From Hirudinaria manillensis (Eukaryota > Annelida > Clitellata > Hirudinida > Hirudinidae), in the NCBI GenBank assembly GCA_034509925.1, contig CM067531.1, positions 6,653,319 through 6,717,318 on the forward strand: 64,000 nucleotides of DNA, in the 5' to 3' direction. The position numbers were made by a program, and so were the translations under genes. Below, one piece after another: positions 1 through 12,400 of the stretch. Under the pieces are notes generated by a model. The model was given only the letters and a program-made list of their open reading frames with translations, had not been told where the DNA came from and did not search any database. Each line of letters opens with the position of its first letter. Positions within the stretch are counted from its first letter, which is position 1.

Positions 1-400
1 AAATAGGATTCCTAAAAACAAAGCTTTGAATAACTTTAAAAGAAGTTTATGAAATCGTACATTATCAGGGGAATATCTTTTTGGGCTGCTTTTTCCCCCC
101 TTTCCTTGATCTTTGTATTTGGATACATTTAGAATTCATTTCAGTTGCTGATGTTAACTTAATTAGTTTCTTGAAACATTGTCACGAATTAGCCACTAAA
201 TCATTTAATGTGTCATTTAAATGAAAATTCTTACTCAGACAAGATAGGGAAATGGCTATATTTATTGTACATCGGCATATCGATCATTTTATATATATGG
301 AATATGTACAAGTATACACCTAAACAGTGAAAGGACAATTTAAAATTACTTTCATTTATGTGACTTTGTTCCTATATGAATTCCGCTTGCATTTTTTCAG

Positions 401-578
401 CAGATGTCGTGCCTTGTACAACTACGAACCTCAGAACGAAGATGAATTAAAGTTGAACGACGGTGACCTTTTGGACGTTGTAGAGAAATGCGACGATGGT
501 TGGTTCATCGGACTTTGTCGTAGGACTGGTTGCTTTGGAACTTTTCCTGGTAACTATGTCGAAGTGTTGGGTCGTTGA
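401..578 (+). CDS. Last exon of a SORBS-family (sorbin/vinexin/CAP) adaptor, C-terminal SH3 domain
   Basis: The exon encodes about 58 residues that are almost entirely one SH3 domain: ALYNY at the start, an acidic NEDEL stretch, then [11 protein letters not shown] with the conserved Trp, a [10 protein letters not shown] end and a stop at 576-578. The wording CDDGWF...GTFPGNYV closely resembles the third, C-terminal SH3 of SORBS1/SORBS2/vinexin adaptors, which link focal adhesions, vinculin and the actin cytoskeleton. The intron ends with a pyrimidine-rich stretch and cagcag at 398-403, so the exon may begin at 401 or 404. Upstream exons lie outside the window. Open reading upstream of 400 is intronic. 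Seen: SH3 and stop. Family assignment rests on remembered similarity. Other multi-SH3 adaptors are less likely. Confidence 0.8.
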
Positions 579-918
579 CCTTGAAATTTATCAACATCAC
601 CGCCATCCCGAAGTACCGATGAAAATTTTAATTGGAAAAGTTAATTACTGCATCGAAAATATCGCCATTTCATTGAATTTGTACTCATTCGAGGCGAAGT
701 TCTTTACGCTTCCATGTTTTTTATCGAATTAACAAATTCTTTCTCATTGTGAACTTTCAATTAAATCTAGGTTAAAGAAAATGTTTGGCAGATGCTGATT
801 GCTTCGATGTTGTTAATGTCTTGCAACAATTTTGTGCCTGGTAGTGATTATCGATGTTGTGAACATATGCATGTAATTTTCTGAATAACATTACTTGAAT
901 ATTACTTGATAAAATAAT

Positions 919-924
919 AATAAA
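919..924 (+). terminator. Candidate polyadenylation signal for the SORBS-type gene
   Basis: AATAAA lies 341 nt after the stop codon in AT-rich DNA. No closer canonical hexamer was seen, so this is the likely 3' end of the gene. Confidence 0.5.
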
Positions 925-3060
925 AATCGAATCTAAAAGTGTTTATTCATTAAAATTAAGTAATAGGCACAATTGCATGTAACATATATCTGAAGCTCTA
1001 AAACGCCAAGTTATAAAGCAATAGTTTGAGATGGTTTGGTCCTTGAAGTTCATTCAAAGTAGACATTTATCTCCGAAACAGTCTCTGATGGATGGACAAA
1101 ATTAAGGACAAAAAAAGATGGAAATCCTCTCCAAGGCTTAAACTGGTGTAGGCGGTATGATCTCTCAGATCTCACGGATAATCTTAAAGAGCTGAAAGAG
1201 ATTATGAACAGCTCGAGTGGAAGAAGGTGGCTAATAACACTACATGTAACAAATTTTTATTCTTGTTTTGTCTTTGTTTTAATAATATTCTTGGCATAGT
1301 TTGCTTGAAGTGGTGGGAGGTTTCCTTGGTAAGCACTAGGCAGAAATTTGTGTTTAATTGGTCCGAACTCTTTTGCTGCAGAATGTCTTTTAAGGGTTAC
1401 ATTGTTGACGGCCACCTCAACAAATTTAAAGAGAATATGGGGGGGGGGGGGGGGCATTCTCTGAAGAACGCTTTCATCGCGATATAGTGGATTCTGAATG
1501 TCACTACCAAGTACAACGAAAACATGGTGGGACTTCAAGATAGTTCAAGAAAGTTTCTTAAAGAACAGTCGTAAATCTGGAAAGCAAACATACTTTTAAT
1601 GTATTGATTCTTACAGAACACTGCAGAGATGGAACCGGGTCTCGGATCAGTGATTTTACCTGGTCGGATAGAGTGACGGATCAATGTGTCAGACCAGATG
1701 TTTAGACCGGTCGACCAGAAAGTGCCTTTAATATCGAAATACTTTGGCTCGAGTATAAAAACTTTTTAAAGGCTTTTTTCCTTTCTTTTTCTGACCAGCA
1801 GTTGTTTGTTCAGCATGCAAAGGACTGCTTAATGACATAATCAACTGAGGGATATACGTCAGCCATCGACTGCACAAACACAACAGAAGCCAACAGAACT
1901 TAACAGTGCTAAGTCGCTTCAGAAATTTGATTCAAAACGTCAAAAGTTGACCTATTTTGTCATTGCTACGTTCTGTAACTGTTGACGAATTCAGGTCAAT
2001 GGTCATTAAGGAACTATCAATATCTGGCAGGACAGTTAAAACTGAAATGCATCGTCTTAGATCTGATTGTATGGTGGAGATAGAAGTTTAGTAGATTTCA
2101 GCTGTTGCCGAAATTAGTAAAAAAGATTCTCGTTATTGCGTTGTTTATCTTTAGCGCTGGTAAAATAATGCAAATACCAAGCAAAACTGCGTGGCGACTC
2201 TGGAAGATGCAGGTTGAAAAAGAAGCTTCTGTTGTAAAAGTTTATTTCAATAAACTACTTTAGTACGTTTCTATAAAGCACTTCTATTTTCAGTAATGTT
2301 TCGATGGATTGTGAAATAAATTTGGGGTTGGATCATCGGGTCTAGAATAATCAAGAAAAATCCACCGGGTCAAAAATTCTGCTCGGTTCCAACTCTTTCT
2401 GTAACATTTTTTTTGCTGCATATGGAGCTAATTGATCATTTACCTTTACTTATATCGGACACTTTTATAGTTTTTGATGTCCCAGTCAACAACCAAATTT
2501 GTCAAAGAATAATTGGTATTTTCTGTAATGCCAATACATTGTTAAGAAATGACATTCGATGCTAAAGGACAAAAACTGTTACACACTGCCAAAGAATTGG
2601 TGGCACAACCTCTCACATCAAGAAACTTAAGTTTTTAACATCATCACCTAGAATTAATGGCCAATCTAAGCTTACTTGGGAAATCACTTGCTTATTAGTT
2701 TAATAATAAACTTATCTTCATCAGATGATGCATGAAAGATGACGTTGGTCAGTTTTAAATTGCATTACAAATTAAATCTAAAGAAGCACTCCTCGTAAAC
2801 GTAGCCCAGGCACATCAATTAAAACCTGAAAATTAACAACTTCCCCACTTTCGAACGGTTGCTCGAAGTAGACCACGCCCGACGAGAGTTGACAGCTCCA
2901 CAAGCCATACAACTCCCTATTTGTGCTCCCTCTTATTCTTTCTCAGCTATATATAACCAAAATTTTCAATTTTATAAATATCAAGTCGTTTCATTTTGTG
3001 ACGCGTCTCGTTAATGTTACAAAACAGGGGCAAGGACTGAGGAGAGATACAAAAAAAATC
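925..3060. other. Intergenic stretch, no gene recognised
   Basis: Both strands show only short open frames with no recognisable protein. It contains a run of 16 G at 1439-1454 and an old hAT-like element at about 1623-2393. The rest is AT-rich and unremarkable. Confidence 0.6.
1623..2393. mobile_element. Old non-autonomous hAT-like element
   Basis: The left end reads cagagatggaaccgggtc and the right end, on the opposite strand, agagttggaaccgagcag. The ends therefore form imperfect terminal inverted repeats about 0.77 kb apart. The CAGAG(T/A)TGGAACC start is of the hAT type. The interior has no intact transposase and several stops in all frames. No 8-bp target duplication could be matched at the flanks, so the copy is old or the ends are slightly misplaced. 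Confidence 0.45.
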
Positions 3061-3063
3061 AAC

Positions 3064-3069
3064 TTTATT
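3064..3069 (-). terminator. Candidate polyadenylation signal for MYO9
   Basis: The plus strand reads TTTATT here, giving AATAAA on the minus strand about 0.4 kb beyond the MYO9 stop codon. It is a plausible cleavage signal for the long myosin transcript. Confidence 0.45.
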
Positions 3070-3471
3070 ATAAAATGCCTCCAAGCCACAGAAAATAAAG
3101 TAAAATGTTGCTGGCAAAAACTCCACATAACAAACAGTTTCATGATTTGGGAGATGTCAGACGACTAAGCACTTCATTGGAAATAAATGCACAAAATAAA
3201 CTTCTCATCAAATAAGAAATTAATAGGAATAATTCAGTGGCAACTGCACACGATCGGGAAAATCTTACTGGATGCTTACTAGTAATATCACATTGAAGGA
3301 ATACATAGGCAATTATGGAATGAATTTTCAAATTGAATATATATATTGTAGGTCAGTAAAACTTGTGAACGTTGCTGCATCATACAATGCAAGGCATGTT
3401 CTCAGAATGACTTTCTGAGAGGAAAAACTCTCTAATGACCAACAGAGGGCAGCCTGTTGAGTACGATCGTC

Positions 3472-6400
3472 TTAAAAATGACTTCGAGGCTCCTCAGAGC
3501 CCGAACGAAGATTCGACTTCCGAGTGAGAAATCCGGTCGCCTGAAAAGAACGAGTCGGAGCATTGAAGTTCAAAATCGTTTCAAAACCACTTAAAAAAAA
3601 ATGAAACAAACTCAGTCGAGAAGACGCGAGACTCTCATCGTCGAAATCTTCCGCGACGCTCTCCCCCTCCTCGGACGAAAACCTCGCATCTTCGCCGAAG
3701 CTTCTTCGACACGACATGGAAGGGAGTTGTTCGGTAAGTTCTTGTCTGCAAGGAACGCAAGCAATTATTTGTTAATGACCAACAAAAGGTCGAGCATTTG
3801 TAATCTGTAACAACTTTAGTTAAAGTTTCTTTGAGAAAGAATTGACATGAATGATGGAAACTGTTTCCTAGTTTATGACAAAGACTTTAAATGAATTGAT
3901 GATTACATAAAATTGAGGTATTGATTCAATCTAAATCATCACTAAAATGTAATTAATCATTTCAAGTCTTGCGGCCTCTAATAATATTGACATAGGATGA
4001 CTAACTTCTTCCTCTGCAATGACTTGATTTGGTATGCCAAGGTCTTTACCTGGTCTCCTGATTGACTCTCATGTTCAGCCTTCAGCTCCTCAAAAGTTAA
4101 TTAATTGAATTCAAGGCTAAGGATAAAACTATGAATTTGTCACTATCACCAACGAACTATCTGTCAACATTAAAGGCCATCATTATTCAACCGACCTCCA
4201 CCGACATCCTCTTGCGACTGGCACGTAGTGTTGCGAGTTTGTCTGTGACATCTATCGTGTCTTTCGTGATCGTCTCTATGTGTCGAAGAGTCGAAACCAT
4301 CTTTTGCATTTGACTTTCGATCAAGAACTGCACGCATCTGTCGACATTGCAAAAGCTCGCCATTCATTCTTGAGTAATTCTTCTTAATGCTTCCAAATGA
4401 CACTTTTGAATCGGGCAGCAGATGGTTGCCAAAAAGTTAAAAGGCTAAAATAATCTTACGCGCTCTGCCTGGGAACGTGAAGAAAGCTTTCTTGCATCGG
4501 AAGGTTCTGGGACGTCCTGAGGATGCTCGGTGCAAAGATTATTGCAAGACCACTGGCAGACATCCTGTTAGAATCCTCTTGAAGTGCAACTCTGATACCA
4601 AGGCAAAAGTCTTTAAATAAATTCATGGAGGCAGCACAACATCTGCAACAAATTGAACTGACTTGGCAAGATGGAAGATGAGTCGTTCGAGCAGGTCGTG
4701 GTTGACCCGAGGAAGTCCGTCTACCAGCGAGTACAGGGCCCTCATCTTCTCTTTCTCATCCTCAATATCTGCAAACGTTCATGGAAGCAACACATCAACA
4801 AATTAACAAATTTCAAACTATAAATATTAAAAGCGGGGCTGGCTGTTATCTGATATCTCACAATACATATATGATATTTTTGGATTTAAAATATCTGAAA
4901 CTATTTTAATATTTAGACATTTAAACTTTGATAGTATAGTTTATTTTCTATTATTTCTGAACTCATCCATCCCTGGTTAAAAGGAACCAGAAGGTTCTAC
5001 CCACCTGTGAATCTAATGAAATCTTGGTAAAGATCAAATGTCATGAGAGGTTCAGGCATTTCTCTAAAAAATGATTTCAGGACAGCTGTGAGAACATGGA
5101 TGGGATAATTTCTGAAGTCAACAGACTGATGATCTGAAATATAAATGATTAATGTTCATTAAAAAGATCTTCAACTCAAATAATCAATCATCAATCTAAA
5201 GTCACAAGAACGCAAAAAGAGAACACGAGAGATGACAATTATTTCATAATAAACGTAAACATCCATCATAACAGAGAGATTTCAATCACCATTGTTGATG
5301 TCTTTAATGAGTTGTTTGACTGCAGATGCCATGCCAGGTTTCCTGTAGAGACCTTCCGTATACAATCCGTCCATCTCGATCGTATTCATCAACCTCTCCA
5401 CGACCGGGTGGACTTTGCACCCGCTAGGCAGGTCCCTCGCAAGCACCTCGAGGGGGGAACCGACGATCGTTCGACCCAACTGCAATGAAAGACGTTCCAA
5501 TTGCATCTTCTAATATCACAATAAACATTTATATTTATTAAGCATTTACATTTATTAAACATTTACATGTGCACGCCGTCCACATCGTACAATGGTTCAA
5601 AAGGAATTGCATCTGCATTAATAATGACTGCATTCCAATAAAGCAACACAAATTTCAGGGAGAATGTACACAGATGCCCGATGGAGAATGGTTTGAAATG
5701 GGAGGCCAATGCAACACGAACTGCAGTTGCCTTTCGCCGCAATTAATTCTGATTACCTCGGCATTTTATATATAAATATTCATACATATATAAAGTAATG
5801 CATCCATTAAGGAATGCAACAACAGAGAATCTTTGCATCGAAAGCAAGCAACATTCCGCTCACCCTGCTCGCAACTGCTGCCACGTCGGCAGACCCTCCG
5901 CACCTCCCGTTGACTTTGGAAAAACATTTCTTGTGGATCGTCAGTTTGCAGACTGTTGACAATTAACAATCAATCCTCATCAAGGATTATTACTAAATAC
6001 ATTCCAACGACGAAATGTTTTTTTTAAACAAACACGAAAATAAATTACGATTAACCTTTGCACGTATAACCTTTCTCCAGAACCCAAAGTATGGATTGGC
6101 AGACCTCACAGAATGTGGGGATGTTGAACTGAATCAACAGAAAATTGTGGCCCATGTGCTCCTGCAAGTAACTCAAACATTGAACAAGCACGACCTGCAT
6201 TGATGCTTAACCGACAGAAAAGGAAGGCTTCTAACCACGACGGTCTCCCTCTTTGGTTTTTTAATGGTTTTGCGCAACTTTATTTCTGGCAGTTCTTTGG
6301 CCTCCTTCTTCTTGATGAATTCATCCAGGAATCCTCTGAAAGCGTTGATGAAGAACGGCATGCTGTCATCCGAGCACTTGTTTCTGCTTTTGGCTCTCAG

Positions 6401-9400
6401 GATATCCTCCACGAGTTTCATCAGCCTCTCGTAGCTATAGACGAACTGCATCTCTGCCGTCTAACAAAGCATAATGTTTAGTGAGAAAATATCGAGCTAA
6501 GATAAGAAAACAAAAAAAAATCTAATCTCTCTCCTCCCTTCATTAAGTTTGACAAAGCAGTTTTATAAAGCAATAATTTAACAACATAATTATAAACAAA
6601 CATTTCTCCAACATCAGGCCCTAACATAACATCCTCAGTTCTATAAATTCCTGCTTAATTATTTTCTACTTATAATAAGCATTCTGAGAAGCATTTAAGC
6701 AAAATGATAAAATTTAAAACAATGTCATCATTGAAAGCAATATCACTCCACCCAACTCAACTAAGCGATCGGTCATAAACGTACAATAAAACGAGTTGCA
6801 TTAACATAGTTGTATATTAGAACTGTATATTACGACTGTTATTTTACAACCATATGCCACATGACTGCCACATGACTCTGATTTCAATCATTCCAGGTTA
6901 AACCATTAATTATGCAAAACATCAAAGTCAACCTCTTTGGCAGTGGAAATTTGAGTGATAAGGTTTACGTGGAATTCGGTCAGCGAAGCTTTGAATATTT
7001 CGTCGTAAACGCTGTCCTTGTTGCCACGTTGCTTGCTCAGTTGACCCATGAAGATCATCTGCAACGACGTCGGTCGATCGATCAACTCTTCCGGACTTTC
7101 GTGACATCGCTTCACGACAAATCAAAAGTTCCGACCTTTTGTGACAAATACTGTTCGAGTTGTTTGAGCTGCTTGAGGTTTTCGACCACGAGATCCAACG
7201 GATATTTCCATAGGGCCGTACTCGAACATTTCCAGCCGCTCCCGACCGACTTCTCGGTCGGCGACTTTTTGCGGTTCTTCGTCGACTTCTGCCGATCTTC
7301 GTTTTCGATCGGTTTTCTCGTCTCTAACGGTCAAAAGCCAAACGGGGGTAAAAAAAAAGTCTACCGGCCAATGGTAATGAAAGCAGGCAAATCGAGAAAA
7401 ACCCTTGAACTGCAAAAGCATTATGTGAACACAAAAATCAAAATCCCATCAACCTGAGACTTCTTCTCTGGTCGTTTCTTCATCATCCATGGAAATGGTC
7501 CTCACTTCATAACCTTCGTGCTGCATAAAATAACCCTTGCATGGGTTATCACCTCACTCGAAGACTTAACAATGCCTAAGACCCACCTCGTCGCTCGCAA
7601 GCAGAACGTCGTCGCTGAACACCTCTTCCACTGCAAGAGGAGCTTTGACTGCCTTCTCCATGAAAGCCTCAACTTTGCACTTGGAATCGATTTTGTCGTC
7701 ATCGGAGATTTTCTCGTTGAAAAATACTTTCTTAATCTCGATCTATAATCGGAGACAATGTGAAACGTCACGTGTTTTCAATGACCACCGTACAACTCAC
7801 TTCAATGTCCTCTGGTCCAGCCTGAGATGAAATTGAATGAGACCTTTAAAATAAAAATAAACTTTGAACAACTTAATCTGTTTTCTGGTTAGTTAAACTG
7901 TAATGCTTCAAACTCTGCATCTATCAATTTTGACCTCAAGAAAGCACTCTATTATTATAATTATAACTATTGATTTTGCTTATATTTGCAGTAAGATTAG
8001 CTTAAGGACAGTGGCAGTTAATATAAAAGGAATTGCAAATAAAAAAATTAAGATATCCTTAAGACGCTTTAGAACTACAGGTATAAATGGTCTGTGAACC
8101 GAGAATAACCATCAACCTCATGGTTTATCTCACTTAGAAATTTAGTGCTCATGGCACTATTGAAATTAATTTGTTATTGAGGGAATAAAAGATTCAATAA
8201 AACAAAATAATATTGCTTAATATCAATCAACAATTTTTTTAAATAAACAAAAACACAAACTTTGACTTTAGCTTTGGGCGAGACGAGGGCGGAGTTTCGA
8301 CATCGAAGACGTCGTTGGACGGAGGACCGCTAGGGGGTGGAACATCCACATCCAATGAAGATTCATCGCTTCTGTGATACCTGACAATTAATCCTGAATG
8401 AAAATCATCTATAAAAGCAATAATGGTAACCATAATGGTAAAAGCCATATTTCAGAGATGATTTCACCCATGGTGTAATCAATAAATATTTCTAAGTATT
8501 CGATTTATGGACCTTGAAATCATTCAAACGTTTTTCTAACCCGGTTGTTTCATATTGTTCTACTCCATCCTCACGCTCCCTCACTAGACTCCATTTGCAG
8601 ACCCGAAAGATTGTCTCGAAGGACGTCGCCTTCTCCGGACATTCCAATCCGTCACTTTCGACGAGGACTTGCAACTCACGACCGTCGACCTTATCCTCGA
8701 TTTGTGACGGCAAAGCGACGCCTCCTTCCTCGGACGAAGCGGATCTACGGGATAAACGCTTCGACGTCAGTTAGTTATCGTACGACGAGATAGAAAATAA
8801 CGAATACCTGCGCCTTGCCAGGTACATCCTGGCATGTCTTTGGAAATAGATGCAACTCTCCGTCGAACGTTCGTAGGCGTCGTGCACTCGACATCTCCTG
8901 TACCACGACTGAATTCGCACGCAGGCTATTTTTATTTTCAAGTACCGAGTCCTCTTTAAGAAGCATCTGATACGGCTCTGCAATTAATAAAGAGGCACGA
9001 ATTACGTGGACGCGGGCACCTTAGGGATAATGCGCGACAGACTTGAATGAGAATGGCCGCTGCTTTCGTTTTTAGGAAGTTTCTCCTTTTCAGTCGGGCC
9101 TTCACCCAGTTTTGGATGATGATGATTCTCAACAGCAGAGCTTCGTGGAGTTTCTCTTCCAAATATAACTTCTCTATCTCTCGCAGGAATACCTTGCATC
9201 AGCAAAAGATAGCATTAAATTAATTAAATAAGTGACAAATGGCCAAGTTCCATCAGTTTTTTTCACAATTTAATAAGAAATTCCATTTAATGGTCCTTAT
9301 ATCCATAAATGTTCAGTTTCTTAAGAAATCAAAGAAAATCAGAGAATATTTGTTTGCACTACTAATCATTAATACAAAATGAATTTTATAAATGTATTCA

Positions 9401-12400
9401 CAAATCTTGGTATAATAACATTAAAATTACAAGGTTATTCCTATAGTTTGAGAGTACATCTCCAATAGTAACGGGCGCTCATTTGCAACGCTATGCATCA
9501 CAGGATGCCAAGTAATGCCAATCATTCAGAACTGAACATAAACTTTGACATTGAGTCATGTATGTGTTTTCTGATTGATTTACAAATTAAATTCCCAATT
9601 CAACAGCAGTTCTTGGCTTGACAAATGCAGAAACAATTGCTTCAGTGGATGAACCAATTGTTACTTTATTTATACCATCACTTCACTTGGAGAATCATGT
9701 TTCTGAATCCAAGACAACCTAAGCTGTTTTGGCCCATCTTGCAGATTTTTAAAAGTCATTTTGATAAAATTCACATCAGATTCCTCAAACCAACGACAAT
9801 CAGTACCGATGCCAAGTCTGGCATGCATGGCAGGGGTTGTTCTGAATTATACAATGTCTATGCTGCTGAATAATCAAAAATCTCACAATGTTGAACTATT
9901 TAGAACCCTAAATGATACAATAATAACTCACCTTTGACTCTCCTAGTTGAAAGTTGTTCTTATTCATGCACAGTTCATTGAGATAATCCTCAATGTCTTT
10001 CTTACTGCTTTGCTTTCCACGAGGCAACAAAGGATGATAGTGAAGCACAAAGTCCTGCATAATATGAAAAAAATGATGTAAAATTGCTTGAAATCGTCAA
10101 ATATAAAGTGCTCGAGACCTCGAATGAGACCCTGTAATTGTAGCCAGACTGTCTTATCTTCACTGTCGCCAACATTCCAGTGTATCTTAGTTGACTTCCG
10201 ACCAACTCCTCGTCAAATATTTTTGGTGCCTGATTTATTTATTTATTTATTCAATTACATAATTAACAAAGAAATGTAAAGAAAGTGAGATAAAAGTGAA
10301 AAGCAAACAACAGATTACTTTAATGTTGTTTGATTTGATGCATCTTATGAATGAGGGCATGGCCTGGTTGAGCGTTTCAGTCAATCGGAGCAAGGACACC
10401 TGATGAGAACAAATAAGATAGCTTGACAACTGCAACAAAAAACATTTCCAACGATTCACAATCTCACGTGAAACTGTGCACTGATGCTCGGAGGTTTGGT
10501 TTTCGATTTGCGAGACCCGGGCGGAGTTCTTTTGAGCAGGGAATCCTTCCTGCCATTACAAGCCGTCTGCAATGACGTCGATGATAACAATCTAACACGT
10601 TCACACTGACAAAGCAAGAAACAAACTTGGAACTGCTTTAATCTCACTCTTGTTTGCAGACTTTTTCTACAAGGATGATGTATATATACAAAAATCATCA
10701 AAAGTAATTCCTAAAAGGGTTTCGAATTTATCATGCCCTGCAAGCAAGCCCCATGCAAATAAGTTCGAACGACCTCCAAGCAAATTCGAAAAGGAGTTCC
10801 AACCAACCGATGGTGTGCACTTAAATGCTGCTCGATCTCCGAACCGACGGCATCGACGAGGGACAAAGAATGTTTAACAGGAGCGTGGATCGGTCTTTTA
10901 CTCGGACTGTTTGGATTCATGCAAACGACGACAACGGGGAATAAATGAAATAACGACTTGCAAAATTTAAGCAGTGAAACATGACTCGAATGATTACACA
11001 TCATGCTTTACAAGCACAAGAAATATCTAAGTAAGCGACGAAATGCATATGGCTTTTGAACGGCAAGAGTCGAGGGCATTGAAATTCACCTCAAAGCATG
11101 TGGCTTTATGTGAGATATTCTGTACTTGCCTGAATGGAACAATTATTCTCGATTCAATCACAACCAGGAGAAAAAGCAAAGACAAAACAAGAAAAACAAA
11201 CAGTTGCCAGAATTCTTTTTGTGTCTTCTTCCAGCATCTATGAATGCATAACAGGCCTTGAAAAAAACCCTCACCATGGACCACCTCATGAGGGCAACAG
11301 GATCCTGGCCTGCAAAATACGAGGTCAAACAACCACACTCGAGCACAACATTACCCGGCAATTTCAAACGAAATTCACAAAAAGCAAAGTTTCAAATCTG
11401 TTAATTAAATGATCGCTAGCATCCTTTGAAGTAACCATGCACCGAACGACTTGAATAACTGTACTTATTAATACATTTCCACAGTTCTGCTATTGTGAAT
11501 TAACAGACAAATGGAAAGCTACCTATGAGCTCCTTGATGAATGTCATTTTGCTGCTTTTGAACAGCATCAAAATATCATTTCTCATCAGATCAATGTTCT
11601 TCTCCCTGAAGTCCTGTTAATTATTAATACATAATTAGGATCAATAATAACTAATTTATGACTGAATTATATTTTTAGTTAAATAAGCCCCTACCAACAT
11701 CAAAAGACAAAATCAAATCTATTAATGTTTTTCAAATTAATCTTTCACATGCACAAACATCATTAGAACTCTATTTTCATGCAACCATGGCTGAAGTTTG
11801 AATTAGTTTAAGTGGCCACGAGATGACCTTAAAATTTGTTTGCCAGATAAATAAATAAATAAATCCATAAATAACATAAAAAATTTGGGGATTTCATCAG
11901 AACCCAATGGGTTTTGTCTCCAAACCAATCTATGAAGTAATTGTTACTATATTCAGGTCTATGAACAAAATTTAAAAAATGACGGATGGAACATATAATT
12001 GGAACAATAAGAATAGTCAAAAGTACAACTCCACATTATATATATATTATTTATAAATTACAACAATTACAAACAATTAAAAAAATCTCTCTGTTCATAA
12101 TATAATAATGACAAAATGAGGTAGCAAGGTTTTTATTTGCAATAATTAATCAAATATTTGCACATAAAGTGATTTGACTTTTTTTCTTGCAAATATTTAT
12201 TTTTCAGAGATTTCTGAAGATGATGGTTGAGCTTGTTGAGCCAAAATCTGCTTGTAGGCCTCTTGGTCAAAATGAATAAAATGATGAACTTTGATGATGA
12301 AATTATGTGCAACACTTCAACTATTAATTTAGAAACAGTGAGTAGGAAGATGAAAAGATAATATTGCATCTAATAACAAGTTGAAAATGGAACTATATTT

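Noticed and set aside
1861..2100. Possible transposase helix-turn-helix coding piece inside the hAT-like element
   Set aside because: Only about 35 codons stay open and the similarity is too vague to name a family.
6912..7457. 181-codon plus-strand frame
   Set aside because: It is the antisense shadow of two MYO9 tail exons (6933-7058 and 7136-7323) with confirmed phases and conserved content.
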